Assembly (NCBI GenBank): GCA_025504975.1
Contig: JANUWI010000003.1
Coordinates: 3,348,001-3,412,000, forward strand
Direction of reading: 5' to 3'
Source of the DNA: Plenodomus lindquistii
Lineage: Eukaryota; Ascomycota; Dothideomycetes; Pleosporales; Leptosphaeriaceae
DNA length: 64,000 nt
Under the pieces are notes generated by a model that saw only the letters and a list, made by a program, of their open reading frames with translations, did not search any database and was not told the DNA's origin. A program made the position numbers and the translations under genes. Each line of letters opens with the position of its first letter. The first letter of the stretch is position 1. Shown piece by piece: positions 52,309-62,322 of this stretch.

Positions 52309-52685
52309 TATTAGTAATAATATAATATTATATAAAAAGCTATATAGATAGCTATAGTATATTTTAAAAAATAATATATTTTATTTTAAAGTTTATATAG
52401 TAGTTTATATTTTATATTTATTACAAATATTTATTTACTTTTATTATAGAGGTATTATATAGGTATATATAGTTTTAATAAAGTTTTAGTAATATATTTA
52501 ACTTTTTTATATATTTAATTTATTTATAATATATATTATATATTAATACTATTTATATATATAGAAGTCTCTATATTTATATAACTTTATTTTTTAGTAT
52601 ACTATAAATTTTCTTTATAAAATATAAATAGTTAAAATTTATTTTTAAATTTCTATAAAAGTTAATATCTTACTGCTTTTAACGC
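52309..52685. other. AT-rich border zone between transposon and gene island
   Basis: About 375 bp beyond the right end of Fot1 copy C are as AT-rich and CpA-poor as the transposon, yet show no match to other repeats in the window. The composition then changes within about 30 bp near 52,680-52,710. This is what RIP leakage from a repeat into adjoining single-copy sequence looks like, but an unrecognised old repeat is also possible. Confidence 0.55.
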
Positions 52686-52725
52686 TCTCTAAAACTAACT
52701 TGTGCGCCTCTAAATTTGTTTTGCC

Positions 52726-53350
52726 TAGGAGCTAACTACCTCTTTCGCACTCCTTGCAGCCTGTACCTCTTCTGCCGTAGGTTCTCTAGGAGCATTAACA
52801 ATTACACTTGGATCTTTGCTTCGCGAAGCCAGCATCGCCGCTGTCTTCTATCTGCTTGGTTAGCTTTACGGACTTTGCACTTTTATCAGATTGCATAGCA
52901 GGCGCATCCCGATGTTCCATCACAAGCGAAGAGGACAGTGCGACTCACGGCACTAGCTTCACCACTCCTCCCCTCCTCAAGAAACTCGGCATCAATATCC
53001 TCTTCACCTCCTAGTGCCCTTGCCGAGCCAGCCCTCACCGCACTAGCCTGTAAGCCCTCCTGCACACCTGCAAATCTTACAGCCCCGTCATCCAACTCCA
53101 CGGGTTCTGGGTTGATCGCGGGCGTGGATGTGTTGATGAGCGGCGTCTGTGTGGACACTGCAGGGCTGGTCTTATGCGAGAACGTGCCGGTGCGAGAGAG
53201 GGGGATATAGGGTCGGTCGCGGCGGATGCAGAAGGAGGTGTAGTGGTGGTGTTGAGGGGTGGAACGGCGGACATGCTGACGTTGCGACTGATGGATGTGT
53301 AGGAGCGATATTAAGGGAACAATTGTTTCCGCATATGAGGATCCTCTCAC
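52726..53350 (-). pseudogene. 3' part of an unidentified gene at the island border
   Basis: On the minus strand a frame from about 53,350 contains Pro/Thr/Ser-rich sequence (R-D-R-P-Y-I-P-L-S-R-T-G near 53,195-53,230), then P-A-I-N-P-E-P-V-E-L-D-D-G and an acidic stretch E-E-D-I-D-A-E-F-L-E-E near 52,990. At 52,948 a GTGAGT donor is in phase. An intron to 52,845 (104 nt, with a CTAAC branch-like site) joins a second exon, 52,844-52,726, coding T-A-A-M-L-A-S-R-S-K-D-P and P-T-A-E-E-V-Q-A-A-R-S-A-K-E before TAG at 52,728-52,726. A nearer acceptor (CAG at 52,852) gives a shorter end. Two frames look coding-like upstream of 53,220, so a frameshift is possible. No family recognised. It may be a real gene with an unseen 5' exon or a fragment left by the neighbouring repeats. 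Confidence 0.4.
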
Positions 53351-53946
53351 GATTATAGTGTAGTCTTGTAATCTGAAAAAATATGATCAATGTTCAGCCT
53401 TCTCGCACAGCTCCCATGCACCGATTTGTTGTAAAACGGAACACGACCACAGTTGCGGCGAAGCAGTGTCTTGTACGCACGCGATACGCCAAGCTGTGTC
53501 TGTCTCAGCCCCCGAAGCGAACCATCTTGCGGCCTTGATCAACGCAAAAGGGCATCTAAGCACCTTTTCACGGTCCAACGCAGGTGAAAGTAGGGCACAT
53601 CTCAGCCTTGTTATGTTGGGCGCCGAATAACAGATTAGGATTCATGGTAGGAGACGACAATCCGCGCAAATCCAGTTACTAACACACGTCTTTATTGCAG
53701 TATGGGCAGTCAACAGAACTGCTGGCGCGAAAGCGTAGAGTTGGTATTGCACCGCTCGGTGGACATTGCATCCACGCTGCTGTGCCTCTTCCTATCCGCT
53801 TATAGGCTCCCAATGCAGAGTTGCTCAGCTGGGTATTCCTTCCTTGAACATAATACTTTTCGGTACTCCTTTATTACATTTTCTACATACGATCGTCAAA
53901 AAAAGGTCGTTAATCGTCCAAGTCCACCGTAAATCATGCGGTCAAT
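53351..53946. other. Intergenic DNA of normal composition
   Basis: About 600 bp between the unidentified fragment and the 3' end of the transcription-factor gene. Short frames on both strands show no recognisable motif and no intron pattern. It presumably includes the 3' untranslated region of the factor gene. Confidence 0.4.
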
Positions 53947-56827
53947 TTACTCTTGCTGTTTTGGTAGCAGAAAACCCATGGCGTAACCTTCTCCGGACGG
54001 CGGCGTTGACTCGGGATTTGGTGCATTCTATTGGTAGTGTTGTTAGCGAGTCTTTCAAACTAGCAATGAGCGTTGAACCATACATTAATGAACGTATTGT
54101 GGCCAAAAGGATTCGTACGGGTTGCTGGGGGTTGCTGATGCGGCTGCACAGCCGTTTGACCCAAAATATCATGGTCAGTCTGCATAGGCGCCATGCCGCT
54201 CATATCCATAGAGAAGAAATTGTTTGAGGTTTCCATGCCAGGGCCTTGGATGTAAGAGTCCCATGCATCCTATTCAGGGTAAGCATCCGCCCGAGTATAG
54301 AAAGGGACAAAATATAGCGCGACTTACCCAATTGATGTTATCCGTGGGGGGCAGGTCCAGATTTTGAAAAAGATTGGCACCGAACAGGTTCGAGAAGGGA
54401 CTGGCCGCGTTCTCAGGGCCTCCCTGACCGTTTGGACCTGCGTACTGTGTTGTAAAACCTGTCGACGGCTGGGGCATCGGTTCGTTTAGAAGATTGGCCA
54501 TGGATGCTGGATACCGCTGATCGAACATGTTCGATGAGTTAGTTGTTATTCCACCCGTACTGAGCATACCCAAAGTCATGGCTGCAGAGTGTTCAGGAGC
54601 CACATTGGCATCGTCCATTGGTGCCATCGCGGGAAACGCTGACGATGCCGCCTGGAAGCCATTTGGCGCTTCTCTCGCTGGTCGACTCTTCTTCAGCTGG
54701 TCCAACATGACACTCAGTGTCGCGTGCGCTTTGTATGCCTCCATCGAGTGATCCTTGAGACCATCCCAGATGGTGACGGCCACTTCGATAGCCTCGAGCA
54801 TTTCATCACGCCTGTCGATGCCCCAGATATCAGAAGTAGATCGACCAGGGCGAATCTCAACTCTACTTGTGTGATACAGATCGGAAGCAATGATCATTGC
54901 AGCGAGAAGGAAATCGACGGTAGTCAGCGACGAAATGAACCATTTGACATTGCGTAATCTGCCACCAGGTTGGCACTCTCGATGAAGAGTAGCTTGATGT
55001 TGCAGCATTTGCATCGAAGCGTCCATGACTGCTTTGCGTGAATAGCTAAAGCGTTGATGAACCCTCGCATACGATAGGTATTTCCGATGAAGCACGCATA
55101 TGATCTTCAGATAGAGCAGGTCCAGAGTAAAGCGTTGCATAATCAACGTGGATGGATCCCGTGCTGCTTCGTCCATGCCTCGCATCTTCAAGTGAGGTGA
55201 GATTTTATCGTGTAAATCACGAGCCTCGCCATCGATTTTCATGATGTCGTCGTAAGATGAACAGGTCAAAGAATCGGTCAATTCCACCGCGTCTCCGAGC
55301 TTGTAGATCAGGCGCGTGCGGTTGATGAGGTAGAGTGTAGGCGTTGCTTCGCTCTCGGGCCGAGACGGTGGCAATTCTTTCATGTCCTCGAACAGTTCGT
55401 CATCGTATATGTTTCGTGGTATCTCAGTGTTGCTGTCGCGGGGGCGTACTATAGGAGGCAAGCCGGCTTGTGCAGAGAACAAGAGATCTATCGATCGGAC
55501 TGCAGCCCATAAGCGCCGACGCATTTCGCCTTGAAACACGGAAATGCCCGGATATGGTGCAGGATCTCGATGTAAGCCTTGTCGCATCGCTAGTCGTACA
55601 ATTATGCCGGTGCTTATGAGGATTCCAACTTCTGCATCTCGGCTGCGTGTATACTCGGCGTGGATGTGTAGAATGAGAGTCTCCAACATGCCCGTGATGG
55701 GCTGCGTGATGTCAGCCATGATCAGACACTGCGCTGTGAGATCGCCATATTCCTTGGACATCTCCCAAGACTTGTTGTGATATTCGGGTGGCTCGTCGCC
55801 GGCTCTCGTGTAGGATTGTAGTGCTATACACATCATTGCGTAGACTGATCCCAACCAGATGACGGGTGTCTCGTCAGGCTGTAGCCAATGGCGATCGTAT
55901 TCTTTCTGGAACGAAGGTCCATGGATGATATGGATGCCTGGATCGTATGTGTTGAAGAATCGCGAGACGAGTATGTCGGCAGTTGGTTTAGGTGGGAAGC
56001 GAGATAGTACTTCGGCCTTTGAAGTGGGCTTTTGTCCACCCATGAGGAAGGATGTTCCGGGGGGACGCTCTGTCTTGTGGTTGGCTTTGTATTTTTTGAG
56101 CTGTTCCTCGTATTGCTTCTTGTGGTCCGCGAAATAACTCTTGACTTCAGATAACTTAAAGTGGTCAGATGAGTACTGGAGAAGATTGGGTCTGAACATA
56201 CCTCTCCTAATATCGCGTACCAATGTGCCTCTGACGCGAAGACGGTGTGGTTGTTGTTCACCTTCATGACGCCGATGGACTTGGTAACGTTCTCCATCTC
56301 ACTCTCGTCGCCAGCATCTTCTTCGGGGATTGATTCAGATGCGCCGTTGGTCATGCCGTGGTCCATGTTGCCCATGTCATAGTGTTGTTCCGACGAAGCG
56401 ATGCTCATGCTATTCGCAATAGCAGCTTGAGCAGCAGCTGGGCCGGCGCTTTGCGCGCCGTTTGTCATGAGTGAAAGGACAAGTCCTTCGAGTCGGTCAA
56501 TGCGGTTTTGCATGTCGTCTGGGGACGTTGTGGTGCCAGCAGTGGTCGCCGTCTTCTTGCGGTTCCCAGGAGTAGCGTACGTGCATGATGCCGTGTCGCC
56601 GCGCTTGGTGCAGTTGTCGCAAGGGTGGCCACGGTTGCATTTCAGCCTGCCAGCGTCAGAAGAGAGGCTCAGCCTGCATCTTGAAGGCACGTGTTGACTC
56701 ACTTTCTGTGTCTGCAGGCTCCGCATGAGAGAGGCACCCGATTTCTTTTGCGCACGACTCGGAACTGGGGGTCTGGTGGTGAGTGTCCTGCACTCGAGGA
56801 AGTCGTTGATGGGGGTGTTGGCGGCAT
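53947..56827 (-). CDS. Zn2Cys6 fungal-specific transcription factor, five exons
   Basis: Predicted nuclear DNA-binding regulator of about 887 residues. Exons (minus strand): 56,827-56,703, 56,646-56,202, 56,154-54,328, 54,269-54,084, 54,027-53,947. All four introns (56, 47, 58 and 56 nt) are GT-AG and keep the frame. Intron 1 splits the zinc cluster, which reads C35-x2-C38-x6-C45-x5-C51-x2-C54-x8-C63 with basic residues R39, R41, K42 and K44. A coiled-coil-like linker (M-Q-N-R-I-D-R-L-E-G-L) lies at about 87-102. The middle homology (fungal_trans) region starts near residue 237, with I-H-G-P-S-F near 267 and E-M-R-R-R-L-W near 398. The C terminus is Asn/Gln/Pro-rich, typical of activation regions. 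The start is the first ATG after an in-frame TAA. If the last intron is not used, translation stops at 54,060 with about 868 residues. Target genes are unknown. Confidence 0.88.
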
Positions 56828-57984
56828 GACTGTGCTGTGTTTGGATGCGCGTCTTGTGCTATGTTAACGGAAGTTCCGGACTTAAGCGCTAACTCCGTGC
56901 GCACTGGTGGAGGAGTAGAGTATGCTTCGCGCCTTGCGTTGGCTGCTTGAACGGCAATGCTAAGGATGGCAAGGGTTCTTGCAGCCTGGAGTCTGGTTGT
57001 GCAGGGTTGACTGGCCTACGGGGTCGCCCACCTCCAGTCTAGTCACGCCTGCCGCAAACTGACGTCGTGCTAGGCCTTGAGAGTCTGGCGCTCTTGTTCG
57101 AGCCTCGAGTGTATATGGCTTGTAGCGCTTCTGCCCGTGGGAGTGATGACAAATGTCGCACACGCTGGCGCAACAGGATTCGAATGGTGGCCCGGTCGTG
57201 ACGAGAGGCGCGAGGTAGGTCCGGCAGCGAGATCAAATGTACAGTCGTCGTCCGTTGTGCGCGTCCATGTGCAGAGGATCGCAAGCTGATTTCCACCGTC
57301 TGAACTGGCTTGCGACGCGCGGTGCGCCAATCTAGTCACGATGGCAATCGACCACCTTGCAATGGCGCTGATAGCCGCTGGTGAGCAGACGGTGGCCAGC
57401 TACTTGATCGCCTGGTAATAGCAAGGGCGAATCTGGTGTTGTGTATATCCAAGTCGTCGTTGTCGTTGTCGTCGCAGTTCGCAGAGTGCGCGTTGCAGAA
57501 TCACAACGAACGAACGTCGGGCTGAGCCTCGACGTTTAGCTAATTCCGGTCTGGTCTTAGGGAAGGCTGCCTGGTCATACCACCTTTGCGCCTCGGCCAA
57601 GATGCGCTAGATGGGAGCAGTATGGTCCAGGAGATGCCTGCTGCACTGGCTATCATGACATTTCAGACACTTGAAGCCCTAATGCATGCTCATCCAACGT
57701 CGTGTTTGACCATGTTGCTGGTTGCGCCCACCTGCGCATAAGCGGGGTCAACTACTAGTAGCGCTCGGGGCACCTTTCTATTTCCGCCCGCACCGCTTTG
57801 ATCCAGCAAAAACAAACATACATAGCTACAGTAGTTGGTTTCACGCCATAAAACTCTCCATCATCTATAAACTTCCAATCTCTCATGCTCCTTGTCTACA
57901 CTTGTACAATCTAATCTTCACCATTCCGCAGACTCTTCCAAAGTTTACCCAGATCCAGAGCCAGAAGCAACACCGTCTCCAGCA
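56828..57984. other. Intergenic region upstream of the transcription factor
   Basis: 1.16 kb of normal composition between the dioxygenase stop and the factor start. It must hold the promoter and 5' leader of the factor gene. I see no clear TATA element in the expected place on the minus strand. A short TCGTCGTTG-type microsatellite lies at about 57,451-57,475. Small frames on both strands show no domain and I do not annotate them. Confidence 0.45.
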
Positions 57985-59007
57985 CTACCTAATACCACTA
58001 CCACTCCCACTTCCACTGTCGCTCCCCCTCGCCTCTCCAGTCTCCTCCCATTCCACCATCTTCTCCTGCCCCGCATTCCATTTATGCACCTTTCCTGACC
58101 CAACATTGTATTGATAGTAATTATCCGTCCCGCCGCTCACCATCGCCTTCCTGAACGTAATGTTGATCCTCCCCTTCCCCGCATCCACACCCGCTCGCTT
58201 GGGAATACTGTGTAGCCAATTTGCCTGCGTACGCCCGCGCATCAGAATCATATCGCCTGTGCCCAGCGGTAGCTTCATGGGCTTTATCTCCGGCATTTCC
58301 ATCCCAGCTTGGGGCGGAATAGCTTTGTGCTTCATGAGGAAGTCGCGTTTTGCGCCGAGGGACAAGGAAGCAATCGCCGGCTCTGTGCCGAGAAAGCGCT
58401 CATCATCGCTGTGGTAAGAAATACTGTCCTTGCCATCCGCGTAGTAGTTCACAAGGCAAAAGTTAAACGTCTCGCCTGTGGTGCCTTCCGTCATCTTGCG
58501 AAGCGTGTCAAGACAGTGTGGAATTGGTCGTGGTTTATACTTGTAGCGGTTCGCTTCGACTCTCTTGCTTGTCTCGCTATCGACGAGGTCGCCTTCGGTT
58601 GTAAAGCGACTTGTTTCATCGACGCCAAATACGGTAGTGAAGCGCGGAGTATTGATCTGGGTTTGGATACCACCGCGGTTGATGTTATATTGGACGCGGT
58701 AGAATGGTAGCTCCTGGCGTAGGAACTCGAAGATGCCCGGTGCGATTGAGGCGGGAACGTACGGCTGGTAGTAGACCAGATCAAGATCCAGTTGGTCATT
58801 CAACAATTTTCCCTCCTGATCTGGCGCAAACCCCAGCGCTTCTACAAATGGTGCTGGCAGATGTGAGATTACAAAGGGATAAGAGGGGTGTGAGGACTTG
58901 TTCACGCTAGCCTCGTACTTTGGCTTCTTGGGTACGGCCGACTTGAAGAACGCATCAAGTGCTCCGCGTTTCATTGCTAACTCTGCTCTTGGACTTTTTG
59001 CATTCAC
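57985..59007 (-). CDS. AlkB-family 2-oxoglutarate/Fe(II) dioxygenase (ALKBH2/3-like)
   Basis: Intact single-exon frame of 340 residues. AlkB-type enzymes remove alkyl groups from nucleobases by oxidative demethylation using Fe(II), O2 and 2-oxoglutarate. The core is complete: P121-R-F-T-T substrate-side strand, N187-Y-Y-A-D-G-K-D-S-I leading to iron ligands H199 and D201 (Y-H-S-D-D-E), the S-L-G-A-K-R-D-F strand near 216-223, third ligand H266 (N-W-L-H-S-I-P) and the 2-oxoglutarate-binding R280 with R286 (R-I-N-I-T-F-R). The Y-H-x-D-D-E pattern is that of ALKBH2/3 DNA-repair enzymes. A PCNA-binding-like motif R14-G-A-L-D-A-F-F21 is near the N terminus. M12 (58,974) is a plausible alternative start that would put this motif at residues 3-10. 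The C terminus has a Gly/Ser repeat. Same strand as the transcription factor, 1.2 kb upstream of it. Confidence 0.93.
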   Translation of the reverse strand: MNAKSPRAELAMKRGALDAFFKSAVPKKPKYEASVNKSSHPSYPFVISHLPAPFVEALGFAPDQEGKLLNDQLDLDLVYYQPYVPASIAPGIFEFLRQELPFYRVQYNINRGGIQTQINTPRFTTVFGVDETSRFTTEGDLVDSETSKRVEANRYKYKPRPIPHCLDTLRKMTEGTTGETFNFCLVNYYADGKDSISYHSDDERFLGTEPAIASLSLGAKRDFLMKHKAIPPQAGMEMPEIKPMKLPLGTGDMILMRGRTQANWLHSIPKRAGVDAGKGRINITFRKAMVSGGTDNYYQYNVGSGKVHKWNAGQEKMVEWEETGEARGSDSGSGSGSGIR

Positions 59008-59718
59008 CCAGACCGGTTGCTGTGCGCTTCCCAGCCCCTAGCTGTTCCAGTTTACGAGTATTTCTAGCTGTCTTATTTCGAAGAAAGAGATTTGAGCATG
59101 TCTTTGCGCCAGGTGAACAGCCTCAGGCAGTGGGTTTGAATGCTGAATCTGCCTTGCTCTTTGATTGTTCTCTCCGCTCAGGAGAGATGGCAACAATAGT
59201 CTTCAAGATTCCCCGGGTCCCAAGATAGCACCCCAAGCAGTTGGATTTGTTGGTGAGCAGTTTCGCTCTGCTACGATTTCCAGAGAAGTACTCTTAAGTC
59301 TTCCTCTTTTTCCTGAGGAAAGATAGGCGGGAATTTCGGAGTGTATGACGGTGGTGGATGAGAGATGGCTTCCGGTGCGCCGCGATCCCGTACACACACT
59401 CGTGCCAAAGCCTGTTCCAAATCTCGTGTTTCGCCGTTGAGCTGCCGTAGCGTTCGTCTTAGCTACCTGAGCTTAAGAACTTGGGGTGTCTCAATTTGTG
59501 TCGAGGCGGCGGAACACCCAGCGTCGTGTCCTCGTGTTGACCAGAATGAGTATATAGACGGGTTGAACGGCGTGCGACCTGATCGGCTCGTACCTGCTCA
59601 GCGCCTCTTTCGTGGGTACGACGCGCACGAGCAGAGACCTGACTGCGAGGCACAGAATGACGAGGCGCGTTAGATTATCGCAAACTAAAGTGTAGTGGTC
59701 AATGACGTTTAGTTAGTT
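59008..59718. other. Upstream region of the dioxygenase gene
   Basis: About 700 bp of normal composition between the dioxygenase start and the repeat border. Frames on both strands (for example 59,365-59,673 plus) lack domains and consistent splice signals. It probably contains the promoter and 5' leader of the dioxygenase gene. Confidence 0.4.
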
Positions 59719-59800
59719 GACAAGATTCAGTGGTCTAATTGGTCAGCGTGAGGCTACTAGTGCTGTAATCCTAGCCAAGTGCGAATAGTAATAGTTTGTC
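59719..59800 (+). other. tRNA-like fragment (degenerate)
   Basis: TGGTCTAATTGG at 59,731-59,742 fits the RNA polymerase III A-box consensus, and GTGCGAATAG at about 59,779-59,788 weakly resembles a B box. GACAAGA (59,719-59,725) can pair at six of seven positions with GTTTGTC (59,794-59,800), giving an 82-nt span like a Leu/Ser tRNA. A proper anticodon arm and T-loop cannot be drawn, so at best this is a tRNA relic or SINE head. Confidence 0.2.
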
Positions 59801-59840
59801 TATATAAAGCAAGTTAATAATGTAATATTTCTATAACGTA

Positions 59841-61692
59841 CCTCACGGACGAGCGGTCCACACAGACGAGCGGTCTACCTCTGCCAAGACCCCACCAAAA
59901 CTACACACACCTACGTGATGTCCCACCAATAACACTAGATAGGACCCTCTAATAAAGCTTAGATATAGCTTACGCTACAGGCTTTAAAATAAAATATAAA
60001 TTTTTTTTTATAACGCGCTGCAGCTATTTATAACGTTTTCTATACTACTTTATATTAAAAACGCGCTAGTTAACCTCTATATAGAGATTATACGTTTAAT
60101 TTAAAAAAACTAGATAAAAATAAAAAAGAGGTAATTATTTAGTATATATTTAAACTATATATATAAAGATTTTCTTTAAAGCTTATAGCTATAGTAAATA
60201 TAGTTAATTTATTATATAATAAATATAATTTAGACTATATTAGTATAAACTAGCCTAGTACGTTTATTAAGCGCTATTTTAAATTTAAAGTAAAGTTTAA
60301 TTATAAGTATAACTATAAAAAAGCTTTATATAAAAATTTAAAAGTTATTAAAACTTAGTTTAAACTAGTAGCTAATATAAAAAAAAAGTATAGTATTTAA
60401 AATAAAAATATATATAACTTTAATAAAATAAGCTTTATAATAAATTAGATATTAATAAAAGTAGTTATTATAGTTTTAAAGTATTAAAAATAACTAAAAG
60501 CAGTCTAGTAAAGTAACTAGAAATAGATAATAATTATTTAAAGAATTAATATAATAGAATAGACTATTCTACTTTTTATTATTTTTAAAGGCTGCTACTA
60601 TTTTTTAGTCTAGTATAAAAAAAATAGCCTACCTAGAAATTAGATTATTATAGTTTTTAAAAATAGCTAGATAACTAATAAGCTTAGATATTAGTAGCTA
60701 GAGTACTTTAATACCTATACTAAAACGCGTACTATTAAAAAGTACTAGCTATTTATTATTAATAGCTATAAAAATTATAATTTATTTAAATTCTAGTAAT
60801 ACTATAAAAAAAAAAATTATTACTATATATATACTTTTTTACTTATTACACCTTTTTTAGCTATTTAATATAGGTTATTTTACTTTTTTAAAATAGGCGT
60901 ATAGCTACTAAACTAAAAAGCTTATAAATAACTATATTATATATATTATAAAGTTTAAATTTCTACTTTATTTTATACGCGTTTATAAAGCTATAATAAC
61001 TTCTAGTAATATTTAAAAAAAGTTTTAAAGCGCTAGACTAGTTTTATATAAACTAGAGTTAGTTATATTATACTTTAAAGTCTAGTTACGCACTTTATTA
61101 TTACTTTTTATTAATAATAAGCTCTAGTAGTTATAAATTTTAAATAATACTTTTAAACTAGAGTTATAATTAATATTTATAAAAGTAAAAATTTAGAGGT
61201 ATATAAATAGCTTACTAACTTCTATAGTTAAAGCTTTTAAAAAAGTGTTAAAAAAGGCTATAATTATTACGTATAAGCTAGTATTAGTGTAAAAAAAAAT
61301 TACTAAACTTTAAACTACTAATAAAGCTACTATATATTATAAATTATATAAAAAAAAATAAGTTTAGTATAAAAGTAACTTTATAGCTAAAAAAAGCCTA
61401 TATTTAACTACTCTAAAAGAGTTTAGAACACGTAGTAATAGAAAAAAAGTAAAAAAAAAAAGTAGGCTAGTAAAAGCTATAAATAGATATAATACTATAT
61501 ATAGTGCTATAAAATAGAGTATAACTTATAAATATATAAAAGTAAAGTAAAAGTAGTTATAGAATAGTATTTAGACTAGTTTTACGCTGTGCAGCGCTAT
61601 ATTATACTACTTTAAACTAGAATAGAGTATAGTTTTAGTAGAGTTTAAGTAGAGGTAGACTACTTATCTATGTAGACTACTTGTCTATAAAG
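59841..61692 (+). mobile_element. Fot1/pogo-like DNA transposon, family 2, partly RIPed
   Basis: A 1,852-bp element with inverted repeats of about 65 bp and TA duplications at 59,839-59,840 and 61,693-61,694. The left repeat (CCTCACGGACGAGCGGTCCA and onwards) is essentially unmutated. The right repeat is its RIPed counterpart, and from about 59,960 the interior is fully RIPed. The decayed transposase on the plus strand (about 60,010-61,560) shows the pogo/Fot1 order: Y-N-F-N-K near 60,416, I-I-F-K-G-C-Y-Y near 60,575-60,600, an A-x-Q-Y/Q-L-E-Y-F-N segment near 60,700 and a C-terminal Lys-rich stretch with a CCHC-knuckle remnant near 61,440-61,540. The truncated copy at 127-906 belongs to the same family. 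Confidence 0.88.
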
Positions 61693-61694
61693 TA

Positions 61695-62110
61695 CATTAG
61701 AGTATTAGATAAAAATAGATATTTAAAAAGCTAGAGCTATATATATATTAGATTATAAAAATAATAGAAAATTAAAATTTTTAAGTCTATACTATTTTTT
61801 TATTTTTATTATATAATAGTTTTCTTAGTAGTTTATAATTAATACTAGATAAAATTATAAAATTCTCTTTTTAAAAAATAAAATATAAAGCTACTATATA
61901 GTTTATATAATAACTAGAGTTTAAATATTATATAATAATAAAATACTAGAAAAAAAAGCTTCTAGATTAAAAAGTAAATAAAACTAGAATTAAAAATTTT
62001 AAAAAAGATTTAGTTTTATATACTTTTATTTTATAGATTTTTATAGATTTTATATTATTTAATATAAAAAGTATAATAATACTTTATAGTATATATTTTT
62101 AATTTAAACT
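61695..62110. other. RIPed DNA between Fot1 and chromovirus copy
   Basis: About 415 bp of AT-rich, stop-rich sequence separating the Fot1 right end from the next LTR. No match elsewhere in the window and no domain was seen. Confidence 0.4.
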
Positions 62111-62322
62111 ATTATAGTTTAAACTAATAACCTTTTAACTATTAGAGGTTTAGTAATACTCTACTTTACTAGCGCTAGGCTATAATAGGCTAGCGCGCTT
62201 TAATTAGTAGAAATATAGTATATTTCTATTTATATATAGAAAACTAGCTTTTTACGTAATATTTTACTATAAAAGATATTAATTAATTTACTATAAATAC
62301 TACCTATATTTATACTTTTATA
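62111..62322 (+). repeat. 5' LTR of the second chromovirus copy
   Basis: About 212 bp, related to the LTRs at 35,250, 42,861 and 44,885. It carries a small insertion around GCTATAATAGGCTAGCGCGC compared with the 195-bp LTRs, and its opening (ATTATAGTTTAAACTAATAACC) is closest to the 44,885 LTR. Confidence 0.75.

Noticed and set aside
1..52680. Mitochondrial or plasmid origin for the AT-rich DNA
   Set aside because: Nuclear LTR and Fot1 elements with target duplications and directional CpA-to-TpA decay explain the composition; no mitochondrial genes are visible.
52716..53014. Plus-strand short frames at the island border
   Set aside because: They overlap the minus-strand fragment, which has better composition and an in-phase intron; no support for coding.
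53766..54227. Plus-strand 153-codon frame
   Set aside because: It is antisense to the 3' exons of the transcription factor, whose splice sites and reading frame fit better. No domain.
57722..58114. Plus-strand 130-codon frame
   Set aside because: It overlaps the 3' end of the dioxygenase gene in antisense, is low-complexity Pro/Leu/Ser and has no motif; judged a shadow frame.
59365..59673. Plus-strand 102-codon frame upstream of the dioxygenase
   Set aside because: Arg/Ser-rich composition typical of a non-coding frame in GC-balanced DNA, no domain, and an equally long opposite frame.
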